A stretch of 64,000 bases of DNA from Streptomyces lanatus. GTDB taxonomy: Bacteria > Actinomycetota > Actinomycetes > Streptomycetales > Streptomycetaceae. Below are positions 49,529 to 58,460 of this stretch, one piece after another. Every line of letters starts with the position of its first letter. Position 1 is the stretch's first letter. The stretch is taken from NCBI RefSeq assembly GCF_014655715.1, contig NZ_BNBM01000012.1, forward strand, positions 124,001 through 188,000. The letters run 5' to 3'. Position numbers and translations under genes: made by a program. A model generated the notes under the pieces. That model was not told the origin of the DNA. It saw only the letters and a list, made by a program, of their open reading frames with translations, and ran no database searches.

Positions 49529-50612
49529 CCGTGGCAAACCGCGCGGCGTCCCGAGCAGCCCCGCCGACAACCTTCTGCCCACCGGTGCCCGCCGCGCCTC
49601 CAGCCCCGCCGGTGGCCGCACGCGCGCGGAGCGGCGCAAACTGCAGCGCAAGGTCAAGCGACGGCGCAGGCATTCCGCGATCAAGGAGATACCCCTCCTC
49701 GTCGGCGTCGCCGTCCTCATAGCCCTCGTCCTGAAGACATTCCTCGTCCAGGCCTTCGTGATCCCGTCCGGCTCCATGGAGCAGACGATCCAGATCGGCG
49801 ACCGCGTCCTGGTCGACAAGCTCACCCCCTGGTTCGGCTCCAAGCCGCAGCGCGGCGACGTCGTCGTCTTCAAGGACCCCGGCGGCTGGCTCCAGGACGA
49901 GCAGACGACGGTGAAGAAGGAGGATCCCGTCGTCATCAAGCAGGTCAAAGAGGCATTGACCTTCATCGGTCTGCTGCCCTCCGACGACGAGAAGGACCTC
50001 ATCAAGCGGGTCGTCGGTGTCGGCGGCGACCGCGTCAAGTGCTGTGACGGGCAGGGGCGGGTCACCGTCAACGGGATTCCCCTGAACGAGGACTATCTGT
50101 ATCCCGGCAATGCCCCGTCCGAGGCGAAGTTCGACATCACCGTCCCGCAGGGCCGGCTGTGGGTGATGGGTGACCACCGCGCCAACTCCGCGGACTCCCG
50201 CGCGCACCAGGACCAGGACTACGGCGGCACCGTCTCCGAGGACGAGGTGGTCGGACGGGCGATGTGGATCGCCTGGCCGCTCGGCCACTGGACCGCTCTG
50301 GAGGAGCCGAACACGTACGCGTCCGTGTCCGACTGGACGACGGGGTCGAACGCGGCTGCTCCGCTGTCGCATAGGGTTGCTTCCAACGATTCGACCGGAA
50401 CTATCCAGCTCCCGACCCCTGCGGAACTCCCGCTCGTTATGGGAGTGGTGGGCCTGCGTCGGCTATGGGGCAGGCAGCGGCACAGAGTAAGGAGTTGGCG
50501 TGGGGGATGTGGCGGTTGGCGCACGATCCGGGCACGACGGCGAGGAGCACCGCGGACACCCCGTGGGAGCAGCCGACCCGGCCGCGGACGGCGCCGTGAC
50601 CTCCGGGAATGA
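49521..50612 (+). CDS. sipX: Type I signal peptidase (SipX of the cluster)
   Basis: 363 residues. Highly basic cytoplasmic head (~36-55, RKLQRKVKRRRR), membrane helix (~57-80), catalytic Ser85 in IPSGSMEQT, a long insert (QDEQTTVKKEDPVVIK), catalytic Lys in LIKRVVGVGGD, and GDHRANSADSRAH. A possible short C-terminal hydrophobic stretch (~307-318) is followed by an Arg/Gly-rich tail that overlaps the next gene by 113 bases; that last part may not be conserved. ATG 49521. Confidence 0.88.
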   Translation: MGNRGKPRGVPSSPADNLLPTGARRASSPAGGRTRAERRKLQRKVKRRRRHSAIKEIPLLVGVAVLIALVLKTFLVQAFVIPSGSMEQTIQIGDRVLVDKLTPWFGSKPQRGDVVVFKDPGGWLQDEQTTVKKEDPVVIKQVKEALTFIGLLPSDDEKDLIKRVVGVGGDRVKCCDGQGRVTVNGIPLNEDYLYPGNAPSEAKFDITVPQGRLWVMGDHRANSADSRAHQDQDYGGTVSEDEVVGRAMWIAWPLGHWTALEEPNTYASVSDWTTGSNAAAPLSHRVASNDSTGTIQLPTPAELPLVMGVVGLRRLWGRQRHRVRSWRGGCGGWRTIRARRRGAPRTPRGSSRPGRGRRRDLRE

Positions 50613-51462
50613 CCCCGGGGCGACCGAAGACGGAGGGTCGGGCGGGCAGCCGCCGACCGATGACCCGGGGTCCGGGGCGGCCCCGGGCCCCAAGAAGCAA
50701 CGCTCCTTCTGGAAGGAGCTGCCCATTCTGATCGGCATCGCGCTCGTTCTCGCGCTGCTGATCAAGACGTTCCTGGTGCAGGCGTTCTCGATCCCCTCCG
50801 ACTCGATGCAGAACACCCTCCAGCAGGGTGACCGCGTCCTGGTCGACAAGCTCACCCCGTGGTTCGGCTCCGAGCCCGAGCGCGGCGAGGTCGTCGTCTT
50901 CCACGACCCCGACAACTGGCTGGCGGGCGAGCCCACCCCGGACCCGAACGCCCTGCAGACCGTCCTCAGCTGGATCGGCCTGATGCCGTCCGCGGAGGAG
51001 AAGGACCTCATCAAGCGCGTCATCGGCGTCGGCGGCGACACGATCGAGTGCAAGAAGACCGGCCCGCTGCTGGTCAACGGCAAGGCGCTGAACGAGCCGT
51101 ACGTCTACCCCGGCAACACGCCGTGCACCGTGGACGACCAGGGCGGCCAGTTCAAGGTGACGGTCCCCGAGGGCAAGATCTGGGTCATGGGCGACCACCG
51201 GCAGAACTCCCGGGACTCGCGCTACAACCAGTCCGACAAGAACCACGGCATGGTCCCCGTCGACGAGGTCGTCGGCCGCGCCATCGTGATCGCCTGGCCG
51301 ATCAACCGCTGGGACACCCTGCCGGTTCCTGACACCTTCGACCAGAACCTGAGCGCCGGTTCCGCCGCTCTGACGGTGGCCCCGCAGGGGCTCGCCCTGG
51401 CGGGTGCGGTGCCGCTGGTGCTGTGGCGCCGGCGCCGGATGCAGGTGGCGGAGACGCGCTGA
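50500..51462 (+). CDS. sipY: Type I signal peptidase (SipY of the cluster)
   Basis: 320 residues. Gly/Pro/Asp-rich head, membrane helix (~74-95), catalytic Ser102 in IPSDSMQNT, catalytic Lys in LIKRVIGVGGD, GDHRQNSRDSRYN, and a C-terminal membrane helix (~292-308) ending RRRRMQ. GTG 50500 has a near-perfect AAGGAG at a five-base spacing, so I take it despite the long overlap with the previous frame; GTG 50596 is an alternative without a visible ribosome-binding site. S. lividans SipY is a major contributor to secretion. Confidence 0.87.
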   Translation: MGDVAVGARSGHDGEEHRGHPVGAADPAADGAVTSGNDPGATEDGGSGGQPPTDDPGSGAAPGPKKQRSFWKELPILIGIALVLALLIKTFLVQAFSIPSDSMQNTLQQGDRVLVDKLTPWFGSEPERGEVVVFHDPDNWLAGEPTPDPNALQTVLSWIGLMPSAEEKDLIKRVIGVGGDTIECKKTGPLLVNGKALNEPYVYPGNTPCTVDDQGGQFKVTVPEGKIWVMGDHRQNSRDSRYNQSDKNHGMVPVDEVVGRAIVIAWPINRWDTLPVPDTFDQNLSAGSAALTVAPQGLALAGAVPLVLWRRRRMQVAETR

Positions 51463-51558
51463 GCGACCGGCGGGTGGGGAAAGCTTTGCCGAGCCGCTGA
51501 CCCAGGGTCCCCGGGAGGGGCTGCCCGGTGTCGGTACCGCCGGGTAGGGTGCGGATCC

Positions 51559-52332
51559 ATGGGTGGCGAGAGCACGACGCGTACGGTGCCGCGTGAGAGC
51601 GGCGCGAGCAGGGGCCCGGCGGGCAGCCGGACCGGACAGCGGTTGTCCGGGCTGGCCGTGGCGCTGGGCCTGGTGCTGTTCCTGGGCGGATTCGCCTGGG
51701 GAGCGGTGATCTACCGGCCGTACACCGTGCCCACCCCTTCGATGGAGCCGACGATCGCCGCCGGTGACCGGGTGCTGGCCCAGCGCGTCGACGGCGGGGA
51801 CATCCACCGCGGTGACGTCGTCGTCTTCACCGACAAGGCCTGGGTGACCAACGCCCCCGTCGTCAAGCGTGTGGTCGCCGTCGGCGGCGACACGGTGGCC
51901 TGCTGCACGGACGGCAAGCTGACCGTCAACGGCAAGCAGATCGACGAGCCGTATCTGGCCAAGGGCAGCCTGGCCGAGATCAAGAGCTTCCCGAACGTGA
52001 CGGTCCCCAAGGACCGGCTCTTCCTGCTCGGTGACGAGCGCAGCGGTTCCCTGGACTCCACCGCCCACCTCACGGACGCCGCCCAGGGCACCGTGGCGCG
52101 CAGTGCCGTGTCGGCCCGCGTGGACGCCGTCGTATGGCCCATGAACGGCATGCTGGAGCGCCCCACGGGGTTCCAGCAGCTCGGCGCACTGTCGGAGCAG
52201 GGGCCGCTGCGGATCCTCGTCGCGATGATCGTCGGGGGCGCCGTGCTGGTCATGGGCGGCGGGGCGTACGGCCCGATCGCCGGGCGGCTCGGCCGCTCCC
52301 GGGCGCGGACGGAGCCCGCGGGTGTCCGCTGA
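51559..52332 (+). CDS. sipZ: Type I signal peptidase (SipZ of the cluster)
   Basis: 257 residues. Membrane helix (~31-50), PTPSMEPT with catalytic Ser61, VKRVVAVGGD with Lys, GDERSGSLDS, and a second membrane helix near the C-terminus (~218-235). Diverges from the other three by lacking the long insert. ATG 51559; overlaps the NUDIX gene start by 11 bases. Completes a four-gene peptidase run. Confidence 0.9.
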   Translation: MGGESTTRTVPRESGASRGPAGSRTGQRLSGLAVALGLVLFLGGFAWGAVIYRPYTVPTPSMEPTIAAGDRVLAQRVDGGDIHRGDVVVFTDKAWVTNAPVVKRVVAVGGDTVACCTDGKLTVNGKQIDEPYLAKGSLAEIKSFPNVTVPKDRLFLLGDERSGSLDSTAHLTDAAQGTVARSAVSARVDAVVWPMNGMLERPTGFQQLGALSEQGPLRILVAMIVGGAVLVMGGGAYGPIAGRLGRSRARTEPAGVR

Positions 52333-52834
52333 GGCGGCGGAGCGATACGAGGGCGGGCTGCGCAAGGTCGCCCGGGTCGTGCTGCTCGACCCCGAGGACC
52401 GCATCCTGCTCCTGCACGGCCATGAGCCCGAGGACCCGGCCGACGACTGGTGGTTCACGCCCGGCGGGGGACTGGAGGGCGACGAGACGCGCGAGGAGGC
52501 CGCGCTGCGGGAGCTCGCCGAGGAGACCGGCATCACGGATGTCGAACTCGGGCCCGTGCTGTGGCGGCGGATGTGCTCCTTCCCGTTCGCGGGACTCCGC
52601 TGGGACCAGGACGAGTGGTACTTCCTGGCGCGTACGACACAGACGGCGATACGGGCTGTCGCCCTGACCGAGCTGGAGCGGCGCAGCGTCGCCGGTGCAC
52701 GCTGGTGGACGTGTGAGGAACTTGCCCGAGCGCATGAGACGGTGTATCCGACCAGACTCGCCGAGCTGCTGCGCAGGCTGCTCGACGACGGTCCCCCCGC
52801 CGGGCCCGTGACCCTAGACGCCGAAATCGTCTAG
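52322..52834 (+). CDS. NUDIX hydrolase
   Basis: 170 residues. Complete NUDIX box GGLEGDETREEAALRELAEETGI split here as GGLEGDETREEAA then LRELAEETGI (G-x5-E-x7-REUxEExGU), so Mg-dependent pyrophosphatase activity is expected; substrate not predictable. Preceded by WWFTPGG. GTG 52322 overlaps sipZ. Conserved in Streptomyces between the signal peptidases and DUF2469. Confidence 0.9.
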   Translation: MSAEAAERYEGGLRKVARVVLLDPEDRILLLHGHEPEDPADDWWFTPGGGLEGDETREEAALRELAEETGITDVELGPVLWRRMCSFPFAGLRWDQDEWYFLARTTQTAIRAVALTELERRSVAGARWWTCEELARAHETVYPTRLAELLRRLLDDGPPAGPVTLDAEIV

Positions 52835-52890
52835 GTGCTGACGGGACTGGCGCACAATGGTGGGATCGCACGGCTGAAGGGGAACATGCC

Positions 52891-53199
52891 ATGAGCGCCG
52901 AGGACCTCGAAAAGTACGAGACCGAGATGGAGCTCAAGCTCTATCGGGAGTACCGCGATGTCGTCGGTCTGTTCAAGTATGTGATCGAGACCGAGCGGCG
53001 CTTCTACCTGACCAACGACTATGAGATGCAGGTGCACTCGGTCCAGGGTGAGGTGTTCTTCGAGGTGTCCATGGCGGATGCGTGGGTGTGGGACATGTAT
53101 CGGCCGGCTCGCTTCGTGAAGCAGGTCCGGGTGTTGACGTTCAAGGACGTGAACATTGAGGAGCTGAACAAGAGCGATCTGGAGTTGCCGAGCGGGTGA
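52891..53199 (+). CDS. DUF2469 family protein
   Basis: 102 residues, strongly acidic N-terminus (MSAEDLEKYETEMELKLYRE) with aromatic segments (RRFYLTNDYEMQVHSV) and the end IEELNKSDLELPSG. A small family confined to actinobacteria, without known function, typically next to yraN and comM. ATG 52891 preceded by AGGGG. No signal or membrane segment. Confidence 0.9.
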   Translation: MSAEDLEKYETEMELKLYREYRDVVGLFKYVIETERRFYLTNDYEMQVHSVQGEVFFEVSMADAWVWDMYRPARFVKQVRVLTFKDVNIEELNKSDLELPSG

Positions 53200-53322
53200 C
53201 CGGTGCCGGGGGACGAGTGCCGCATGCCGGGTGACGGAGATATCCACAACCGCTGAGTAATCCACCAAGATCAACTCGGTGGGGCGGATTGCGTGATCGT
53301 TGGCGCCGGAGGTGGTGCCGAC

Positions 53323-53685
53323 ATGAACGCACGGAGTGCACTCGGCAAGTACGGCGAGACCCTGGCCGCGAGGCGGCTGGGCGAGGCCGGGATGACGGTC
53401 CTGGAGCGCAACTGGCGCTGTGGCAGGAACGGCGAGATCGACATCGTGGCGCGGGACGGCGACGTCCTGGTCGTCTGCGAGGTCAAGACACGCAGGAGGG
53501 GTGCCTTCGAGCACCCGATGGCCGCGGTGACCCCCGAGAAGGCGGCCCGCCTGCGGAGCCTCGCGGAAAGCTGGCTCCACACCCACGGAGGCGCCCCACC
53601 GGGAGGCGTCCGCATCGACCTCATCGGCGTCCTCCTTCCGGAGCGCGGCGCGCCCGTCGTGGAGCATGCGCGGGGGGTGGCCTGA
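53323..53685 (+). CDS. YraN/UPF0102 endonuclease-like protein
   Basis: 120 residues. PD-(D/E)xK-like core: RNWRCGRNGEIDIVARDGD then VVCEVKTRR. Catalytic activity in the family is not established. ATG 53323 has GGAGGTGG upstream; GTG 53293 would add 10 residues. Directly abuts comM (TGAATG), an arrangement conserved across bacteria. Confidence 0.9.
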   Translation: MNARSALGKYGETLAARRLGEAGMTVLERNWRCGRNGEIDIVARDGDVLVVCEVKTRRRGAFEHPMAAVTPEKAARLRSLAESWLHTHGGAPPGGVRIDLIGVLLPERGAPVVEHARGVA

Positions 53686-55311
53686 ATGGGGTTCGCTCGT
53701 ACGTGCTCGGTGGCCCTGGTCGGGGTCGAGGGCGTCGTGGTGGAGGTCCAGGCGGATCTGGAGCCCGGGGTGGCGGCGTTCACCTTGGTGGGGTTGCCGG
53801 ACAAGAGCCTCTCCGAGAGCCGGGAGCGGGTTCGCGCCGCGGTGGTGAACTCGGGGGCCGAGTGGCCCCAGAAGAAGCTGACGGTGGGGCTCAGCCCCGC
53901 CTCGGTGCCCAAGGCGGGCAGCGGCTTCGACCTGGCCGTCGCATGCGCGGTCCTCGGCGCCGCCGAACGGATCGACCCACGCGTCCTCGCCGACATCGTG
54001 ATGATCGGCGAACTCGGTCTGGACGGACGTGTGCGCCCCGTCCGGGGCATCCTTCCCGCTGTGCTGGCCGCGGCGGAGGCCGGGTACGAACAGGTCGTCG
54101 TCCCGGAGTGCGCCGCGGCCGAGGCATCGCTGGTGCCCGGCGTGTCCGTGCTGGGCGTGCGCAGCCTGCGCCAGCTGATCGCCATCCTCGCCGACGAACC
54201 GGTCCCCGACGAGGAACCCCAGGAGCACGGTCGCCCGGACCCGCTGCTCGCGGGACTGCGGGTACCCGGCACGGGTGCGGCCACGGGCATGCACAGCATG
54301 GGTGCCGCCCAGCACGACCAAGGGCACGATCTCGCCGACGTGGTGGGCCAGATTTCTGCGCGTACAGCCGTGGAGGTCGCCGCGGCGGGCGGACATCATC
54401 TGTTCCTGGAAGGGCCTCCCGGTGCGGGCAAGACCATGCTCGCGGAGCGGCTCCCGGCCATCCTGCCGCGACTGACCAGGGAGGATTCGCTGGAGGTCAC
54501 GGCTGTGCACTCGGTGGCGGGACTGCTGCCCCCGGGTAAGCCCTTGATCGACGTCGCCCCCTATTGCGCCCCGCACCACTCGGCCACGATGCAGTCGCTC
54601 GTCGGCGGCGGCCCCGGCATCGCCAGGCCCGGCGCGGTGTCGCTCTCCCATCGGGGCATCCTCTTCCTGGACGAGACTCCCGAGTTCAGCGGCCAGGCCC
54701 TCGACGCCCTGCGGCAGCCCCTGGAGGCCGGACATGTCGTGATCGCGCGCAGCGCGGGCGTGGTGCGTTTCCCGGCGAAGTTCCAGATGGTCCTGGCGGC
54801 CAACCCCTGCCCCTGTGGCCGCTTCTCCCAGGCGGACGACTTCTGCGAGTGCCCGCCCGCGGCGATCCGGCGCTATCAGGCGCGGCTCTCCGGGCCGCTG
54901 CTCGACCGGGTCGACCTCCGCGTGGAGGTGGATCGGATCACCCGCGCCCAACTGACCGAGCGCGGGGCCCGGGGCGAGTCCACCGCGACGGTCGCCGACC
55001 GGGTGCACGCGGCTCGTGAGCGGGCCTCGGCCCGGCTCGCCGGCACACCGTGGCGGACCAACAGCGAGATCCCCGGACGGGAACTGCGCAGCCGTTGGTA
55101 CGCCGCGATCGGCGCCATGGACGAGGCGGAGCGGAACCTGGAACGCGGTGTACTGACCGCCCGCGGACTCGACCGGGTCCTGCGCGTTGCCTGGACCGTC
55201 GCCGACCTCCTCGGTCACGACCGGCCCGACGCGACGGACGTCGCCCTGGCGCTGCAACTGCGCACCGGCGTGCCGCGCGGCGTGCCCATGGCCATCGGGG
55301 CGCTGACGTGA
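53686..55311 (+). CDS. comM: YifB/ComM-family Mg-chelatase-like AAA+ ATPase
   Basis: 541 residues. N-terminal Lon-like domain (VEVQADLEPGVAAFTLVGLP, TVGLSPASVPKAGSGFDLA), AAA+ ATPase with Walker A EGPPGAGKTML (~residues 243-253), FLDETPEF Walker B, and the MCM-like C-terminal part with four cysteines in CPCGRFSQADDFCEC. In naturally competent species ComM drives branch migration during transformation; in Streptomyces the role is uncertain. ATG 53686. Confidence 0.93.
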   Translation: MGFARTCSVALVGVEGVVVEVQADLEPGVAAFTLVGLPDKSLSESRERVRAAVVNSGAEWPQKKLTVGLSPASVPKAGSGFDLAVACAVLGAAERIDPRVLADIVMIGELGLDGRVRPVRGILPAVLAAAEAGYEQVVVPECAAAEASLVPGVSVLGVRSLRQLIAILADEPVPDEEPQEHGRPDPLLAGLRVPGTGAATGMHSMGAAQHDQGHDLADVVGQISARTAVEVAAAGGHHLFLEGPPGAGKTMLAERLPAILPRLTREDSLEVTAVHSVAGLLPPGKPLIDVAPYCAPHHSATMQSLVGGGPGIARPGAVSLSHRGILFLDETPEFSGQALDALRQPLEAGHVVIARSAGVVRFPAKFQMVLAANPCPCGRFSQADDFCECPPAAIRRYQARLSGPLLDRVDLRVEVDRITRAQLTERGARGESTATVADRVHAARERASARLAGTPWRTNSEIPGRELRSRWYAAIGAMDEAERNLERGVLTARGLDRVLRVAWTVADLLGHDRPDATDVALALQLRTGVPRGVPMAIGALT

Positions 55312-56471
55312 CCGAGAGCGGGGACCCGGCCGGCGAACTGCTGCTCGGCCGGGTCTTCCTCAGCCGGGTCGTCGAGCCCGGGGACGAGGTTGTCGGGCGG
55401 TGGGTGCGGGAGTTCGGGGTCGGGGAAGTGGTGCGGCGGTTGCGGGAGGGCGCCGAGCCTCTGCCCAGGGTGAGTCACAAGCGGTGGGAGGGGCTGAGGG
55501 CCCGGGGTATGCGGGCCGAGCCCGGTCGGGATCTTGCCGTGGCGCGGGACGCGGGCGTGCGGTTTCTGTGTCCGGGGGACGTGGAGTGGCCCGCGCAGCT
55601 CGATGATCTGGGGGACGCCCGGCCCCTGGGGCTGTGGGTGCGCGGGCGGGCCAGTCTGCGGATGTGGGCCCTGCGGTCCGTGGCCGTCGTCGGCGCCCGT
55701 GCCTGCACCGAGTACGGCGCGCATATGGCGGCCACCCTCGCCGGCGGGCTCGCCGAGCGGGGATGGGTGGTCGTGTCCGGGGGCGCCTACGGCGTCGACG
55801 GTGCCGCTCATCGCGGTGCCCTGGGAGCCGGCGGCGCCACCGTCGCCGTGCTCGCCTGCGGCGTCGACTGGCCCTACCCGCGCGGGCACACCCAGCTGAT
55901 CAACAGGATCGCGGAACAGGGACTCGTGATCGGGGAACTGCCACCGGGCGACCATCCCACACCCAGCAGATTCATCGTGCGCAACCGCGTGATCGCGGCG
56001 CTGACCCGGGGAACCGTCGTCGTCGAGGCCGCCCACCGCAGCGGCTCCCTGGTCACCGCCCGCGCGGCACAGCGCTTGGGCCGTCACACGATAGGGGTCC
56101 CCGGCCCGGCCACCAGCGGCCTATCCGCCGGTGTCCACGAACTGCTGCGCGGTGACGCCACCCTCGTCACGGACGCCGCCGAGGTCGTCGAACTGGTCGG
56201 CGACATGGGAGAGCTGGCACCCGAGCGGCGCGGGCCCGTCCTGCCGCGGGACCTGCTGGAACCGGCGGCCCGCCGAGTGCTGGCCGCACTGCCCGGCGGA
56301 CGAGCGGCGCGGACGGACGAGATCGCGCGCGGTGCGCAGACCACCGAGGACGACGCGATCGCGAGACTGTACGAACTCCGCTCACTTGGCTACGTCGAAC
56401 GACACGGCGACAGCTGGAAGTTGACACGCCAGGCGATGATCTCCGTTCGGGCCAGTCCCGAGCGATGCTGA
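55308..56471 (+). CDS. dprA: DNA-processing protein DprA
   Basis: 387 residues. Rossmann-like core: SVAVVGARACTEYGAHMA, VVSGGAYGVDGAAHRGAL, TVAVLACGVDWPYPRGH and EAAHRSGSLVTARAA. N-terminal helical (SAM-like) region and C-terminal winged helix with YELRSLGYVERHGD. Loads RecA on single-stranded DNA. GTG 55308 overlaps the comM stop. The last of the comM-dprA pair. Confidence 0.93.
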   Translation: MTESGDPAGELLLGRVFLSRVVEPGDEVVGRWVREFGVGEVVRRLREGAEPLPRVSHKRWEGLRARGMRAEPGRDLAVARDAGVRFLCPGDVEWPAQLDDLGDARPLGLWVRGRASLRMWALRSVAVVGARACTEYGAHMAATLAGGLAERGWVVVSGGAYGVDGAAHRGALGAGGATVAVLACGVDWPYPRGHTQLINRIAEQGLVIGELPPGDHPTPSRFIVRNRVIAALTRGTVVVEAAHRSGSLVTARAAQRLGRHTIGVPGPATSGLSAGVHELLRGDATLVTDAAEVVELVGDMGELAPERRGPVLPRDLLEPAARRVLAALPGGRAARTDEIARGAQTTEDDAIARLYELRSLGYVERHGDSWKLTRQAMISVRASPERC

Positions 56472-56778
56472 CCGAGCGTGTTCGGCCGTACGGGGGAACA
56501 CGGACACCCTTGTGAATTCCCCCAGTTGGGGTGTTCGGGTGATCACGTAGAGCGATCGTCATGACCTGGCAGGGCGTCCAGCGGAACGTATCTGCGTACG
56601 GCTTGCGCTCCGCCCTTCGCGCACCGCGACACTTCAGTCACGCTACGCTCACGAGGATTCCGGCTCAGACCGGCCCCTCGACACCGGAAGGTCCCCAGAT
56701 CGGCACCAGCACGACATCAGACCGACAGCTCCCCCAAAGCACCCCGCAATTTCACGGCAGAACGGCACAAGGCAACGA
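56472..56778. other. 307-base gap upstream of whiG
   Basis: No gene seen. CGTGTTC (56477-56483) and GAACACG (56496-56502) form a hairpin just after the dprA stop, and CCCC-AGTT-GGGG follows near 56520-56533; together they may end dprA transcription. The rest should contain the whiG promoter, but no convincing -35/-10 pair was identified. Confidence 0.5.
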
Positions 56779-57621
56779 ATGCCCCAGCACACCTCCGGGT
56801 CCGACCGGGCGGCGGTCCCCCCAGCCGCCCGTGATGGTGGCAGCGTGCGACCGCCCGCTCCCTCGACGCTCGACGAGCTGTGGCGGTCGTACAAGACAAC
56901 GGGGGACGAGCGCCTGCGCGAGCAGTTGATCCTGCACTACTCGCCGCTCGTCAAGTACGTGGCGGGCCGGGTGAGCGTCGGTCTGCCACCCAATGTGGAG
57001 CAGGCGGACTTCGTGTCGTCGGGGGTGTTCGGGCTGATCGACGCGATCGAGAAGTTCGACATCGACCGGGAGATCAAGTTCGAGACGTACGCGATCACGC
57101 GGATCCGGGGCGCGATGATCGACGAGCTCAGAGCGCTGGACTGGATCCCGCGCTCGGTGCGGCAGAAGGCGCGGAACGTCGAGCGGGCGTACGCCACCCT
57201 GGAGGCGCGGCTGCGGCGGACGCCGACGGAGGCCGAGGTGGCCGTCGAGATGGGGATCGCGGTGGATGAACTCCACTCGGTCTTCAGCCAGTTGTCGCTG
57301 GCGAACGTGGTGGCGCTGGAGGAGCTGCTGCACGTCGGGGGCGAGGGCGGCGACGGGCTGAGCGTCATGGACACGCTGGAGGACACCGCCGCGGACAATC
57401 CCGTGGAGGTGGCCGAGGACCGGGAGCTGCGGAGGTTCCTGGCGCGGGCGATCAACACGCTGCCCGAGCGGGAGAAGACCGTGGTGACCTTGTACTACTA
57501 CGAGGGGCTCACGCTCGCCGAGATCGGGAACGTGCTCGGTGTGACCGAGAGCCGGGTCAGCCAGATCCACACCAAGTCGGTGCTGCAGTTGCGGGCGAAA
57601 CTGGCCGGCTTCGGTCGTTGA
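56779..57621 (+). CDS. whiG: Sporulation sigma factor WhiG
   Basis: 280 residues, identical in length to S. coelicolor WhiG, as I recall it. FliA-type sigma factor that starts the programme turning aerial hyphae into spores. Region 2 (VSSGVFGLIDAIEKFD, KFETYAITRIRGAMIDELRA), region 3 (RSVRQKARNVERAYATLEA) and region 4 (LPEREKTVVTLYYYEGLT, LAEIGNVLGVTESRVSQIH). Its activity is restrained post-translationally by RsiG and c-di-GMP in Streptomyces; rsiG is not in this window. ATG 56779. Confidence 0.96.
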   Translation: MPQHTSGSDRAAVPPAARDGGSVRPPAPSTLDELWRSYKTTGDERLREQLILHYSPLVKYVAGRVSVGLPPNVEQADFVSSGVFGLIDAIEKFDIDREIKFETYAITRIRGAMIDELRALDWIPRSVRQKARNVERAYATLEARLRRTPTEAEVAVEMGIAVDELHSVFSQLSLANVVALEELLHVGGEGGDGLSVMDTLEDTAADNPVEVAEDRELRRFLARAINTLPEREKTVVTLYYYEGLTLAEIGNVLGVTESRVSQIHTKSVLQLRAKLAGFGR

Positions 57622-57682
57622 CCTGGCCGGACGGTGTGGGGTTCCGCGGAGACACTCCCGTTCGCGAGGGTGCCTCCGTAAA

Positions 57683-58273
57683 GTGGTTGATGTGCCAAGG
57701 ATTCGAGCGGCCTCCGTGGCCGAGCACCGGTCGATGCAGCGAGCCGCCCTGCTGGACGCGGCGCGATCCCTGTTGTCCGAGGGCGGGACGGAGGCGCTGA
57801 CCTTCCCCGCTCTCGCCGAGCGGACGGGGCTCGCGCGGTCGTCCGTCTACGAGTACTTCCGGTCACGGGCCGCCGTGGTCGAGGAGCTGTGCGAGGTCGA
57901 CTTCCCGGTGTGGGCCGCGGAGGTCTCGGCCGCGATGGAGCGGGAGGCCACGGCCGACGGCAAGGTCGAGGCGTATGTGCGGCAGCAGCTCGCGCTGGTC
58001 GGGGACCGGCGGCACCGGGCTGTGGTGGCGATCTCCGCGAGCGAGCTGGACTCCGGTGCCCGGGAGAAGATCCGGGCGGCCCATGGTGGGCTCGTCGCGA
58101 TGATCGTCGAGGCGCTGGGGGAGATGGGGCACGCGGAGCCCCGGCTGGCGGCGATGCTGCTGCAGGGCGTCGTGGACGCGGCGGTGCGGCGGATCGAGCT
58201 GGGGGCGGCGGAGGAGCCTTCGTCGATCACGGAGGCGGCGGTCGCCATGGCGTTGCGGGGCGTTCGGGGCTGA
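57683..58273 (+). CDS. TetR-family transcriptional regulator
   Basis: 196 residues. N-terminal HTH: LLDAARSLLSEGGTEALTFPALAERTGLARSSVYEYFRS (helix-turn-helix ~25-62). The ligand-binding half is Ala/Glu-rich with no recognised pocket signature. GTG 57683; GTG 57692 is an alternative. Located just after whiG, an arrangement conserved in Streptomyces. Target genes unknown; no neighbouring operator was found. Confidence 0.88.
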   Translation: MVDVPRIRAASVAEHRSMQRAALLDAARSLLSEGGTEALTFPALAERTGLARSSVYEYFRSRAAVVEELCEVDFPVWAAEVSAAMEREATADGKVEAYVRQQLALVGDRRHRAVVAISASELDSGAREKIRAAHGGLVAMIVEALGEMGHAEPRLAAMLLQGVVDAAVRRIELGAAEEPSSITEAAVAMALRGVRG

Positions 58274-58460
58274 CGGGCCACCCGGTGCTGGTGGGTTCCC
58301 GGCGTTCACGCTGAGGCCGGGGGGTCGCGCAGCCCGGCGCTGCGGGGTGCCGCTGCGCCCACCCGTGCCGCCCCAGCGCCACGACTGCCCGCAGCTGGGA
58401 CGATGCCGGGTGGTACGGATGCGGCAGCTCCGACGACCCCCGGTGCCACAGACGCGCCCG

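Noticed and set aside
48827..52332. Idea that four signal peptidases are an assembly duplication
   Set aside because: The copies differ in length, inserts and membrane helices; the cluster is known from Streptomyces.
53240..53248. Single DnaA-box-like ATATCCACA before yraN
   Set aside because: First bases do not fit the consensus and there is no partner box nearby.
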